From the NCBI GenBank assembly GCA_022821585.1, contig JAJEDI010000075.1:1-64000 (forward strand): 64,000 nucleotides of DNA. Reading direction: 5' to 3'. A model generated the notes under the pieces. That model had not been told where the DNA came from, did no database searches, and was given only the letters and a program-made list of their open reading frames with translations. The translations under genes and the position numbers were made by a program. Position 1 is the first letter of the stretch, and each line of letters opens with the position of its first letter. Shown here one piece after another: positions 15,867 to 24,422 of the stretch. The DNA is from Caldilineaceae bacterium (GTDB lineage: Bacteria; Chloroflexota; Anaerolineae; Caldilineales; Caldilineaceae).

Positions 15867-17114
15867 ATGAATCTCAGGCGGCTCAGCGCGGTCTCGTTCG
15901 GTCATATGGCGATCGATATTCTAAATGCATCGATCGCGATGATTCTGGCCGTTCTGGCGGTGCCTTTCAACATTTCGAACGCCCAGATTGCGCTGGGCGG
16001 GATGGCGTACGCGCTGATGGGCTCGCTCACGCAGCCGTTTTTCGGTGTGCTGGCCGACCGTCTGGGCGGGCGCTGGCTGGGAGCGGTGGGGCTGCTGTGG
16101 ACGGCGGTCTTCTACTATGCGGCCACTTTTTCGCAGGATTACTTTACGCTGATCACGCTGATGACGATTGCCTCGCTGGGGAGCGGTGCCTTCCATCCCC
16201 AGGGCGCGATGAACGCGGGCGCGGCGGGGGGACCCAAGGCGACGACGGGGACCTCTGTCTTTTTCCTGCTGGGGCAGTTGGGGCTGGCGCTGGGACCGAT
16301 GATCGCGGGCGTGTTGTTGGAAGAGATCTGGATGCTGGGCCCGCGCATCATGGCGGTTGCGACGCTTCCGTTTGTGGTGTGGTTGGCAGTTGGGCTGCGC
16401 AAGCCGCTGGTGCGCGTTGAGGAGGAGCCGCCTCAGCCTCGGCCGGCAACGCTCGAGGAGCGGCGGCGCCTGCAACAACGCATTTCGCGCGCTCGCGCAG
16501 CGTCGAACAGTGTTGCGCAGCCTAACAAGCGCTGGGTGGCGCTGGTGGCCTTCGCGGTGCTGGTGGCGTTGCGGGCCTCAGTTCACCAGATATTTTATGG
16601 GATGTTGCCCAAATACTTCGCGGACCTGGGGTTTACACCGACACAGTTCGGCTTCATGGTCGGCGTGCCGAGTGTGGCGATCGCTTTGGGCTCGATGGCC
16701 GGAGGTGTCTTAGGCGACCGTTATGATCAGCCGAAGATTCTGCTGTGGTCGTTGCTTGCGGCGACGCCTTTCTCCTGGATGATGCTGGATATCGTGGATG
16801 GATGGGTCTTTTATCCGATTGCCTTTGTGGCCGGCTTCCTGGTTGGGATCCCGCACAGCATTCTGGTGGTGATGGCGCAGCGATTCCTGCCTCACAGGCA
16901 GGGGCTGGCCAGCGGCGCTATTCTTGGGTTCACTTTCGCTTCGGGGGCGGTGGGCATGGGGGTGGCCGGTCCGATTGCGGACTTTTACACACTATCAGCG
17001 GTGATGCACGTGACTGCCCTTATGCCACTGGCCGCGGCTTTTTGCGCTGTGTTTTTGCGTACACGGATTGCGGCGGCGCTGCCGATGGCGCCGGCGGCGG
17101 GGTCGGCGGATTGA
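15867..17114 (+). CDS. MFS transporter, fosmidomycin-resistance-like
   Basis: 415 aa from ATG 15867 preceded by GGAAAGAG; a GTG 60 bases upstream falls right at the predicted transcript start and is unlikely. Twelve hydrophobic segments in two halves of six, with a long cytoplasmic loop (about 190-235, PQPRPATLEERRRLQQRIS). Motif-A-like GVLADRLGGRWLG between helices 2 and 3 and GGVLGDRYDQPK between 8 and 9. ASLGSGAFHPQGA resembles the Fsr branch of the family. It is an inner-membrane exporter or importer of a small organic molecule; substrate unknown. Single gene with its own promoter. Confidence 0.85.
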   Translation: MNLRRLSAVSFGHMAIDILNASIAMILAVLAVPFNISNAQIALGGMAYALMGSLTQPFFGVLADRLGGRWLGAVGLLWTAVFYYAATFSQDYFTLITLMTIASLGSGAFHPQGAMNAGAAGGPKATTGTSVFFLLGQLGLALGPMIAGVLLEEIWMLGPRIMAVATLPFVVWLAVGLRKPLVRVEEEPPQPRPATLEERRRLQQRISRARAASNSVAQPNKRWVALVAFAVLVALRASVHQIFYGMLPKYFADLGFTPTQFGFMVGVPSVAIALGSMAGGVLGDRYDQPKILLWSLLAATPFSWMMLDIVDGWVFYPIAFVAGFLVGIPHSILVVMAQRFLPHRQGLASGAILGFTFASGAVGMGVAGPIADFYTLSAVMHVTALMPLAAAFCAVFLRTRIAAALPMAPAAGSAD

Positions 17115-17161
17115 GGGTGCGATCGCCGACATCCACTTAAACGGCGGACAAGAAAAGAGAC

Positions 17162-17401
17162 TTACAATCGATCCCTCTCGTCCGGTGGCTCTACGTCTGC
17201 CACTTTAGCCATTGCCGCAAGGAACTTCTCTCTGCTCCCCCGTTCCGCACGCGCCTCAAGATAGGCCTCGGTTGCAATCGCCGATGCTTTCTCCGCCATA
17301 GCCAAAGTTATGAACTGTTCAAGGGACATTCCCTCGCGTTCCACTATGTCAAGAACAGTTGTGTGAAGTGACTCAGGAATGGAAAGACTAATTGTTGTCA
17401 T
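17162..17401 (-). CDS. Ribbon-helix-helix-type antitoxin
   Basis: 79 aa, opening MTTISLSIPESLHTTVLDIV, the beta strand plus first helix of CopG/HicB-like DNA-binding proteins, with GMSLEQFITLAMAEKASAI as second helix. The C-terminal tail (45-79, charged, EARAERGSREKF) probably wraps the toxin. Start overlaps the end of the PIN gene by four bases (ATGA), so the pair is translationally coupled with toxin first. Antitoxins of this type usually repress their own operon. Confidence 0.8.
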   Translation of the reverse strand: MTTISLSIPESLHTTVLDIVEREGMSLEQFITLAMAEKASAIATEAYLEARAERGSREKFLAAMAKVADVEPPDERDRL

Positions 17402-17829
17402 TGTAGCAGTCCTATTTGGTCAAGGAATTCTTTCGGGGTCACAACCTGGAACCCGAATTGTTCACTGCCTCTAAAGTCTCTCTTATTATACGTCACTATG
17501 TATTGTACTCGCGCGGCGACTGCTAATTCAAGTACCATGTCATCTCCGGGATCTGGCAGAAATGGACGCCACAAAAAGAATACGCTCCTTCTGTTTGCAA
17601 CAGCACACAGGTGGTCCAGAATATCTTCCAGATTTTGCTCTGACAATGGCATCTGGTCAAGCATCCGTTTTGCAACAGCCTCATACTCGGCAAAAAGCGA
17701 AATCGAAAGGTTGACATCGAACAATCCTCTACCGATAAGCGTCAGCAGCCGATACGCCGCTCCTTGTTGGGAAAGGAGGGCTGAAATAAACACACTGGTG
17801 TCTACAACGATTTGCGGTGGGTTCAACAT
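17398..17829 (-). CDS. PIN-domain ribonuclease toxin
   Basis: 143 aa. The PIN fold starts with QIVVDTSVFISALLS (D10), followed by E48 in LFAEYEAV, DPGDDMVLELA (D96/D97) and YNKRDF (D118), the acidic metal-binding set of PIN nucleases. It resembles the family of putative toxin components with CopG-type partners (COG1569). Ribosome site AGGAAAG lies 6 bases from the ATG. The toxin is expected to cleave RNA and be held by the overlapping antitoxin. Toxin-first order is the less common arrangement in VapBC but usual in this PIN family. Confidence 0.88.
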   Translation of the reverse strand: MLNPPQIVVDTSVFISALLSQQGAAYRLLTLIGRGLFDVNLSISLFAEYEAVAKRMLDQMPLSEQNLEDILDHLCAVANRRSVFFLWRPFLPDPGDDMVLELAVAARVQYIVTYNKRDFRGSEQFGFQVVTPKEFLDQIGLLQ

Positions 17830-18005
17830 GGACTTTCCTAAGATGAATGACGAAGCATGGAATGAGACGGAATCGTTAGTCCTGTCTTCTTCTCATGCTA
17901 AGATCGCAAGAGTAACGATAATTTAGACCTTGATGAAGAAGGATATCTTGGGAAAGAATCCGATATGTGCCGATAGGTGCATTCAGCGCTTTTCTATAGG
18001 TAGAG

Positions 18006-18914
18006 TTAACCTTCACCACGCCAGGCCACTTCCGTAATCTCCGGCTCCACCGTCGGGCCGCGTTCGCCGGGACGCAGGCGGCCGGTGACGATCTGGCTGT
18101 CGTGCTGGAAAACGAGGAGGGCGTTCTTTTCCTCGGCCTGGCGGCGCAGGTTGCGTTTGGCCTCGATGCTGCGCATCGGTTCAAGGTCAAATGCCGGAAC
18201 CCAGGCTATGCGGTCCATGTGGGCAGCCCAGCTGCAGGCGTCGCCCAGGAAGAGGAGCGACTCGCCGGCATCCTCGACCCATACGACCTGCATGCTTGAG
18301 GTATGTCCTGGCACGGTGACAGAGCGTACACCGGGGGCCAGTTCCTGATCGCCGTCCACGATTTCCAGCTGGCCTGTGCGGCGCAGCGGCTCCCAGTTTT
18401 CGGGGTAGTAATGGCCGCGGGTGCGTTCATTGGGGAAGGTTGCCTCGGCCAGCTCGAGGCGCTGGATCAGGTAGCGGGCGTTGGGGAAGGTGGGGACGAC
18501 GTCGCTGTCCGGATCATTGGGGTCGCTATCATTGGGGTCGCTCCAGCGTGTGTTGCCGCCGCAGTGGTCGGCGTGGAGATGGGTCAGGAGGACGATGTCG
18601 ATGTCCTCCGGGCTGAACCCGACGCGGCGCAGATCGGCCTCCAGACGGAGGTTGCTGTCGTCCATTCCGAATTCAGTTCGATACTCGGCGGTGATTTTGT
18701 CGCCCTGGCCCGAATCCACCAGGATCAGCCCTGAGGGCGACTGGATCAGCAGGCAGCGCATCTGCGCGGGAATGCGGTGCTTCTCGTCCGGCTGGATTAC
18801 CCGCTCCCACAGGACGCGGGGCACGAGGCCGAAGAAGCTGCCGCCGTCGATCAGCTGCTGGCCGTCGCTGACGATATGGCATTGGATGGAACCGATCTGG
18901 AGTAAATATGGCAT
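18006..18914 (-). CDS. MBL-fold metallo-hydrolase, copy A
   Basis: 302 aa, cytoplasmic. Metal site HxHxDH in LLTHLHADHCGG (residues about 110-121), third His in SVTVPGHTSS, Asp in LLFLGDACSW, and a last His in VFQHDSQI, the pattern of AHL-lactonase-like beta-lactamase-fold hydrolases. Substrate unknown. It is a tandem paralogue of the gene 6 bases upstream, with most of the length nearly identical; translation is probably coupled. It differs by a SDPND repeat after the metal site, from an exact 15-bp duplication (ATCATTGGGGTCGCT at 18513 and 18528). Confidence 0.88.
   Translation of the reverse strand: MPYLLQIGSIQCHIVSDGQQLIDGGSFFGLVPRVLWERVIQPDEKHRIPAQMRCLLIQSPSGLILVDSGQGDKITAEYRTEFGMDDSNLRLEADLRRVGFSPEDIDIVLLTHLHADHCGGNTRWSDPNDSDPNDPDSDVVPTFPNARYLIQRLELAEATFPNERTRGHYYPENWEPLRRTGQLEIVDGDQELAPGVRSVTVPGHTSSMQVVWVEDAGESLLFLGDACSWAAHMDRIAWVPAFDLEPMRSIEAKRNLRRQAEEKNALLVFQHDSQIVTGRLRPGERGPTVEPEITEVAWRGEG
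18513..18542 (+). repeat. 15-bp tandem duplication inside MBL copy A
   Basis: ATCATTGGGGTCGCT occurs twice in a row and adds five residues (SDPND type) absent from the neighbouring paralogue. In-frame slippage or unequal exchange. Confidence 0.85.
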
Positions 18915-18920
18915 TGCAGC

Positions 18921-19814
18921 CTACTCTCGCTCGGGCCATGCTTCTTCAGTGATTTCCGGCTCCACGACAGGGCCGCGCGCGCCGGGGCGCAAGCGGCCGG
19001 TGACGACCTGGCCGTCGTGCTGGAATACGAGCAGGGCGTTTTTTTCTTCGGCCTGGCGGCGCAGGTTGCGTTTGCCTTCGATGCTGGCCATGGGGTCGAG
19101 GTCGAAGGAGGGGACCCAGGCGAGCCGGTCCAAGTGTGCGGCCCAGCTGCAGGCGTCGCCAAGGAAGAGGAGTGATTGGCCGGCGTCCTCGACCCAGACG
19201 GCCTGGATGCTCTGGGTGTGTCCGGGCACGGTGACGGAGCGGACGCCGTCTGCCAATTCCTGATCGCCGTCGACGAGCTCCAACTGTCCGGTGCGGCGCA
19301 GGGGTTCCCAGTTGTCGGGGAAGTAGGTGCCGCGGGTGCGTTCGTTGGGGAAGGCGGCGTCGGCAATTTCGAGGCGCTGGACGAGATAGCGGGCGTTGGG
19401 GAAGGCGGGGACGGCCTCGCTATCAGGGTCGGCGGGTTCGCTCCAGTGGGTGCAGCCGCCGGCGTGGTCGGCGTGGAGGTGGGTCATGAGGACGACGTCG
19501 ACATCTTCGGGGGTGAATCCGACGCGGCGCAGGTCGGCGGCGAGACGCCGGTTGTCGTCGACCATGCCGAAGATGCGCCGCTCTTTGGCAGTTATTTTGT
19601 CGCCCTGGCCGGTGTCGACCAGGATCAGGCCGGCGGACGATGGGATGAGGAGGGAGCGCATCTGCACGGGGATGCGGTTTTTTTCGTCGGGGCGGATGAC
19701 GCGCTCCCAGAGGACGCGGGGCACGAGGCCGAAGAAGCCGCCGCCGTCGACCAGCTGGCGGCCGTCGCTGACGATGTGGCAGGGAATGGAGCCTATTTGG
19801 AATGAGTAGGGCAT
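18921..19814 (-). CDS. MBL-fold metallo-hydrolase, copy B
   Basis: 297 aa, first gene of the tandem pair. It has LMTHLHADHAGG, SVTVPGHTQS, LLFLGDACSW and VFQHDGQV as the metal-binding set. N-terminus MPYSFQIGSIPCHIVSDG matches that of copy A nearly residue by residue, so the two arose by recent tandem duplication. No Shine-Dalgarno is obvious before the ATG. Lactone or ester hydrolysis is the family expectation; a quorum-quenching role is only a possibility. Confidence 0.88.
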   Translation of the reverse strand: MPYSFQIGSIPCHIVSDGRQLVDGGGFFGLVPRVLWERVIRPDEKNRIPVQMRSLLIPSSAGLILVDTGQGDKITAKERRIFGMVDDNRRLAADLRRVGFTPEDVDVVLMTHLHADHAGGCTHWSEPADPDSEAVPAFPNARYLVQRLEIADAAFPNERTRGTYFPDNWEPLRRTGQLELVDGDQELADGVRSVTVPGHTQSIQAVWVEDAGQSLLFLGDACSWAAHLDRLAWVPSFDLDPMASIEGKRNLRRQAEEKNALLVFQHDGQVVTGRLRPGARGPVVEPEITEEAWPERE

Positions 19815-19974
19815 GGTCAGTTGTGAGAAAGTGAGTGGCGAACAGTTGCGATCTTGTTGAAACGCTGCTTTTGCAGGGGCATTGCGGAGTATAGCACGGG
19901 CCGGTACAGGCTCCCACAGCCGCCAGGTAAGTGAATTCTAGTCCGTTTCATGCAGGCATGCCGTGCAGGCCATT

Positions 19975-20421
19975 CTATTCCTGTCCTTTGTAGAAGCCGG
20001 AGCCGAAGTGCAGGCCGTCATGTCGTATGATCCAGGTATGTTTGCGTTCTTCTTTGTCCGTTTCCGGATTGAAAAAGACGTAGCTAATCCATTTGCCTTC
20101 CTCGGTGGCGCTCACGAGGTCGTCGCCATAGTAGTAGCCGGTGGCGTCGTAGCGATCAGAAGGGCCGAACCCGATTGTGAAGTTGTAGGGGCTGGCGATT
20201 GTATAGCCTTCGCTGTCCAGAATGAAGACATACCACTGTCCATCGAATCTCTGCGGGTCGCTGTAATAGGCGAGTACGGCGTCTTTTCCGTCCTGTTCGT
20301 ATCGGCGGATTGCGTCGCGGACGGCAGATTGCGTGTATGCCTCCGGCTGATTTTTGGTGGGGATTGCTACACAAGCAGTAGTGACGAAAACGAGAGCAAG
20401 CAGCAGGCAAAAGCGATTCAT
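19975..20421 (-). CDS. Lipoprotein with a single cache-like sensor domain
   Basis: 148 aa from the ATG at 20421. Signal MNRFCLLLALVFVTTAC ends in a lipobox (TTAC), so it is an outer-leaflet lipoprotein. The mature part resembles a sCache_2 domain: AVRDAIRRYEQDGKDAVLAYY, WYVFILDSEGYTIASPY, then WISYVFFNPETDKEERKH and a final DGLHFGSGFY. Cache domains bind small extracellular ligands, usually in chemoreceptors or kinases; here the domain stands alone without a membrane-spanning signalling part, so it could be a scavenger or partner protein. Divergent from the HAD gene at 20656. Confidence 0.75.
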   Translation of the reverse strand: MNRFCLLLALVFVTTACVAIPTKNQPEAYTQSAVRDAIRRYEQDGKDAVLAYYSDPQRFDGQWYVFILDSEGYTIASPYNFTIGFGPSDRYDATGYYYGDDLVSATEEGKWISYVFFNPETDKEERKHTWIIRHDGLHFGSGFYKGQE

Positions 20422-20624
20422 ACTGTGAGTCCCTTCGGTTGGTTTCCTGGAAAAGAGATGCTGCGAGAGTCCAGTCAACTGTCGATCCGATCCTGCCACT
20501 GGATTGGGAGTTCTGCCAATTCCGGCGCCCTACCCGCTGAATCTCCTGTCTGTGCGCTACCTTGGCTATAGGAGAAATCAGTTCAGACGGACGGGCTTGC
20601 AACCCAGAAGCGGTACGGGCTGAT

Positions 20625-20654
20625 TTGACAGACAAGGGCACGCCTCCGCATACT
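20625..20654 (+). promoter_or_regulatory. Sigma70-like promoter giving a near-leaderless HAD transcript
   Basis: TTGACA (20625-20630), 18-bp spacer, CATACT (20649-20654). Transcription would begin at about 20661-20662, on or next to the second in-frame ATG of the HAD gene. Confidence 0.5.
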
Positions 20655-20655
20655 A

Positions 20656-21714
20656 ATGCCTATGACAGACAGGCAACCCGGGGAAGCAAACTCTTCCAGC
20701 GCAGACAGTTCCCAATCAGGGCAGGATGAGCAACCCGATGCGCGGGGGATGGAGCCGCTTACGCCACAAGAGTTGGACGAATTCATGCGGCGCGCCAGAG
20801 GGCGGGGCGCCAGTCTGACCCAGGAGGAGGCGCGTGCCCGGCTGGCCCCCGCTGACTCTGAGATGGAGGGATTGGCCCAGAATCAAGGGGTTGAAGAGGT
20901 TGACAGCTCTGCGGCGGCCCGTCTGAGCGAGCAGTTTTTCAGCGGTGAAGCGGCGCAGATGCGCCCACGCAGGTTGGTGCAGGGGTTGGTCTTCGATTTT
21001 GACAATACGCTCGCCCGGCTCAACCGTCCTCACGAAGAGCTGATGAAGCAAGGCGCGCAGACTGCGGTCGACTATATGCGCTCGACGGGGATGACCGATT
21101 TGCCCGACGAGATTGCGGAGCATCTTGTCGAAGCGCGCATCTTCGCGGAAACGAAGTCGGACGATGAGCAGGAGGAGCACACGGCCGACGACACCTTGAG
21201 TTTCCTGTTGCAGTTCGTCGGTTATCCGGCTTCGCGCATGAACGAGGAGGTCCTGCGGCGGGCGGTCGATCTCTTTTATGCGCCGGAGATGACGGCGTGG
21301 GAGCCGATGCCGGGCGCGGTCGAGCTGCTGGAGCGGTTGCGCGGGGAAGGGTTTCCGGTGGCGGTGATCGCCAACTATGCCAGCGACCGGATCTTTCAGC
21401 GCATCGTCGACTATACCGGCCTGCGCGCCTATCTGGACGTCTGTCTGAGCAGCGCGGCTGTGGAGTGGCGCAAGCCGGTGAAAGAGATCTACGATACGGT
21501 GCTGAATCGCTGGGACGCGGAGGCGTATGAGCTGGTCTGCGTCGGCGACAGCCTCAAGCATGACGTCGCCGGCGGGCAGGAGATCGGCGCGCTTACGGTC
21601 CACTGCCGCATGATCCCGCTGGCGGAAGACCAGCGTCTGGTGGACAGCATCAGGCCGGACGCGGTGATTGAAAAACTTTCGGAACTACCTGCACTTATTG
21701 AAAAGTGGTGTTGA
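20656..21714 (+). CDS. HAD-superfamily hydrolase with N-terminal extension
   Basis: 352 aa (or 350 from the ATG at 20662, favoured by the promoter position). Residues 1-105 are a polar extension with TPQELDEFMRRARGRG, no known fold. The HAD core starts at VFDFDNTLARL (motif I, nucleophile Asp), a four-helix cap (about 130-210), VIANYASDR (motif II), EWRKPVKEIYD (Lys) and CVGDSLKHDVAGGQ (motif III). Phosphatase or dehalogenase activity on a small substrate is expected. The Nudix gene starts 2 bases after the stop, so the two are probably co-translated. Confidence 0.85.
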   Translation: MPMTDRQPGEANSSSADSSQSGQDEQPDARGMEPLTPQELDEFMRRARGRGASLTQEEARARLAPADSEMEGLAQNQGVEEVDSSAAARLSEQFFSGEAAQMRPRRLVQGLVFDFDNTLARLNRPHEELMKQGAQTAVDYMRSTGMTDLPDEIAEHLVEARIFAETKSDDEQEEHTADDTLSFLLQFVGYPASRMNEEVLRRAVDLFYAPEMTAWEPMPGAVELLERLRGEGFPVAVIANYASDRIFQRIVDYTGLRAYLDVCLSSAAVEWRKPVKEIYDTVLNRWDAEAYELVCVGDSLKHDVAGGQEIGALTVHCRMIPLAEDQRLVDSIRPDAVIEKLSELPALIEKWC

Positions 21715-21716
21715 GC

Positions 21717-22226
21717 ATGCATAGCGATAAAAGCCCTTCGGAGGCAACCTACCCGGTTACAGTTAGCCGCGAGTATCCGCCGGCGCCACTGGTGGCGGTG
21801 GCTGCTGTGGTGATCGATGACGCCGGCCTTGCTCTGATGGTCGTACGAGGTCGGCCGCCTTCCAAGGGAATGTGGGCGTTACCCGGCGGACTGCTGGATC
21901 TGGGCGAGCCTGTGCGGGCGGGCGTTGAAAGGGAGGTGCGGGAGGAGACGGGCGCGGAGATCGAAATTGTCGGCCTGGTGGACCTATTCGAGCCGATTCA
22001 CCGCGATAGTGCCGGCCGCGTTCGCTATCATTTTGTCGTGATCGACTTCTGGGCTCACTTTCTAGGGGGCGATGTTGCGCCTGCCGACGACGTTGACGAC
22101 GTCGCCTGGGTGCCAGTCGGCAGCCTGGAAGAGATGCCGATGGAGGAGGCGACGCGGCGGGTGGTGCGCAAGGCGCATGATCTGTGGCTGCAGGCCAGAG
22201 ATGACAGAGATGTCTCCCCAACTTAG
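21717..22226 (+). CDS. Nudix hydrolase
   Basis: 169 aa from ATG 21717. The Nudix box GX5EX7REUXEEXGU is complete: GGLLDLGEPVRAG then VEREVREETGAEIEIVG. Upstream PPAPLVAVAAVVID and downstream FVVIDFWAHFLGG strands match ADP-ribose pyrophosphatase-like and ADP-sugar Nudix proteins. It would cleave a nucleoside diphosphate linked to another moiety. It follows the HAD gene with a 2-base gap, suggesting that both clean up phosphorylated metabolites. Confidence 0.9.
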   Translation: MHSDKSPSEATYPVTVSREYPPAPLVAVAAVVIDDAGLALMVVRGRPPSKGMWALPGGLLDLGEPVRAGVEREVREETGAEIEIVGLVDLFEPIHRDSAGRVRYHFVVIDFWAHFLGGDVAPADDVDDVAWVPVGSLEEMPMEEATRRVVRKAHDLWLQARDDRDVSPT

Positions 22227-22350
22227 GCGCCGGCCTATCCGATCTGCCGTCTGACTCCTGATCGATCCCCTCGTAGTGCAACGGATCGCCATTTGCCCCA
22301 CGGCTCACAAGGGAAGAGGGCAATTGTAACTACGCGCCTGCTGTTTCGGC

Positions 22351-24273
22351 TCAGGCGAAGAGTGCCCGCGCCGCGTGCAGATGGTCGAAGGTGCCGACAA
22401 GGGTCAGGTGGTCGCCGTATTCCAGCTGGGTGTTTCCGCGGGGCACGATGAATTCGCCGTCGCGGCGGATTGAGAGGATGAGGACGTCGCCGGGCAGCAC
22501 GAGCTCGCGCAGGGCCTTGTCGCCGTAGTCGTGGTTGTGGACCCAGACTTCGGAGACCTCTTTGTTGTCGTCGGTGCGGGTCAGCAGCTCGTAGATGTCG
22601 GGGTTGCGGGCGAGCAGGCTGAGGAGCGCGGCCTGGTCCAGCGAAGGGTTGAAGACGGTTACGTTGAGCGTTTCAAACTCCACAAGGCGGTTGGTTTCCC
22701 TGACGAGGGTCACGATGTGGTCGATGCCGTAACGGGTGCGGGCGACGTGGCAGATGTGGCGGTTGCGGTCGGTGTCGCTGAGGGTAACGACGACGGTCTC
22801 GGCCAGGTCCAGATGTCCGGCCAGCTTTTCATTCTCATCATCGATGCTGGCGTGCATGACCTCGATGCCTTCGGAGGAGCGTTGCCGGGCTCTGGCAATC
22901 AGATTCTCATCCGGATCTACGAGAACAACCTCTTCGTGGTGGCCCAGCAACTGTTCCGCGACCTGGAGTCCAAGTCTTTCGGCGCCGAAGACCACGATGG
23001 GCCGCGGTGTAGCCGTGGAAGTGCGGGGGACAATGCGGTTGAAGACCAAGGGGGCAGCGGTGACGGTGACGATGGCGACCAGAATGATTATGGTGTTGAC
23101 CGATTCGCTGATGATCCCCATATTGAGGCCGATGGCGGAGGCGGCGACGATCAGGGAGAGGCGCGACGAAAGAAGAAAGCCGGCTGAGAAGGTTTCCCGC
23201 CAGCTGAACTGCAACCGGAAGAGAAGGGCGGGCAGGATTTTGACGAGGAAGGCGGCCAGCACAAGGAAGGGCAACAGGATCAAGGCATCGGTTGACCCGA
23301 GCAGGGCGCCCAGATTGAAATTCACGCCCACCATGATGAAAAAGATGGGGATGAAGAAGCCGAAGCCGACGGCTTCCAACTGGTGCATCGCCTCCAGATC
23401 TTCACGGGTGGAGAGCAGGGATAGCATGGCTCCGGCGATGAAGGCGCCCAGGATGATCTCGGCGCCCAGCACTTCGGCCAGCACCACAAAGAGCAACATG
23501 ATGGTGAAGGCGCCGCGAATCTTTATGCGGGCGGTGGTGTGGCTGAGATCTTCCAGCGTGCGGCGCAAGGAGTCGAACCGGTTCAGGGAGACGATGCCCA
23601 GGCGATAGAGAAGGAAGAAGACGACGAAGAGCAGGCTGATGAGGAGGATGTCGAGCGTCAGACCGTGGGAGATGGTGGCAATGACCACGGTGATCAGGAT
23701 CATGGTGGCGAAGTCAGCGACGAGGGCGGCGATGAGGATAGTTTGCCCGAAGCGGCCGCGGATGAGCTCCTGCTCTTTGAGCACGGGCATGACGACGCCG
23801 AGCGACGTTGTCGACATGATGAGCGCCATCATCCAGGGACTGCTGACCAGGCCGACCCGCAGGAGCGCGAAGCCGACGATGGCGGACAGCGAAAGGGTCA
23901 GGATGAAGCCCATCAGGCTGATGGAAAGCGGGCCGAAGGTGCGGCGCTCGCGGGTCTGAGGCGCAGTGAGGTTTGTGCGCGCGCCGCTGGCGCGGGCGAC
24001 GCCGGGCAGCTCAATGTTCAGGTTGGCGAAGTCGATCTCCATGCCGGCCAGGAACATGAGGAAGACGAAGCCAAACTCGGCCAGGAGCGTGAGCAGCTGG
24101 TCTTCGTGGGTCACCCAGCCGAAGCCGCTGCTGCCGACGATGATTCCGGCCAGGATTTCGCCGACGACGATCGGAAGGCGCAGGCGCTCGAAGCGCGAGA
24201 GCAGCAGCGGCACGATGAATGCCAGCGAAATGACGATAAGTAGGGGCGTAAACGATCCTGCGATCTCTTCCAT
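22351..24273 (-). CDS. CPA2 cation:proton antiporter with RCK (TrkA-N/TrkA-C) domains
   Basis: 640 aa from the ATG at 24273 (MEEIAGSFTPLLIVIS), placing the first helix at the N-terminus; a longer frame adds 42 non-hydrophobic residues. Residues 1-400 hold about 12 membrane helices with GEILAGIIVGSSGFGW and FLMFLAGMEIDF, typical of KefB/KefC-like antiporters. Then an RCK domain with IVVFGAERLGLQVAEQLLG (NAD-binding Rossmann) and LVDPDENLI, and a C-terminal TrkA-C domain (DKALRELVLPGDVLILSI). It exchanges K+ or Na+ for H+ at the inner membrane under control of nucleotide bound to the RCK. Divergent from recD2. Confidence 0.92.
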   Translation of the reverse strand: MEEIAGSFTPLLIVISLAFIVPLLLSRFERLRLPIVVGEILAGIIVGSSGFGWVTHEDQLLTLLAEFGFVFLMFLAGMEIDFANLNIELPGVARASGARTNLTAPQTRERRTFGPLSISLMGFILTLSLSAIVGFALLRVGLVSSPWMMALIMSTTSLGVVMPVLKEQELIRGRFGQTILIAALVADFATMILITVVIATISHGLTLDILLISLLFVVFFLLYRLGIVSLNRFDSLRRTLEDLSHTTARIKIRGAFTIMLLFVVLAEVLGAEIILGAFIAGAMLSLLSTREDLEAMHQLEAVGFGFFIPIFFIMVGVNFNLGALLGSTDALILLPFLVLAAFLVKILPALLFRLQFSWRETFSAGFLLSSRLSLIVAASAIGLNMGIISESVNTIIILVAIVTVTAAPLVFNRIVPRTSTATPRPIVVFGAERLGLQVAEQLLGHHEEVVLVDPDENLIARARQRSSEGIEVMHASIDDENEKLAGHLDLAETVVVTLSDTDRNRHICHVARTRYGIDHIVTLVRETNRLVEFETLNVTVFNPSLDQAALLSLLARNPDIYELLTRTDDNKEVSEVWVHNHDYGDKALRELVLPGDVLILSIRRDGEFIVPRGNTQLEYGDHLTLVGTFDHLHAARALFA

Positions 24274-24386
24274 TTGGAGTTCGCGACTGTCCTGCTTCCG
24301 GTCTCTTTTGTAAAGGGGGCCGGTGAAATGCGGTTCCGCTACCCGGTGGAGCTGCGTTTCTGAGCACGCAGCTTGGGCGGCGCGGG

Positions 24387-24415
24387 TTGATCGGTCCAAA
24401 TCGTTCTGTTACCCT
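24387..24415 (+). promoter_or_regulatory. Possible promoter for a leaderless recD2 transcript
   Basis: TTGATC (24387-24392), 17-bp spacer, TACCCT (24410-24415). The -10 has only the T, A and final T of the consensus, but places the start at about 24422, next to the ATG at 24423, which lacks a Shine-Dalgarno. Confidence 0.35.
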
Positions 24416-24422
24416 AACACTT

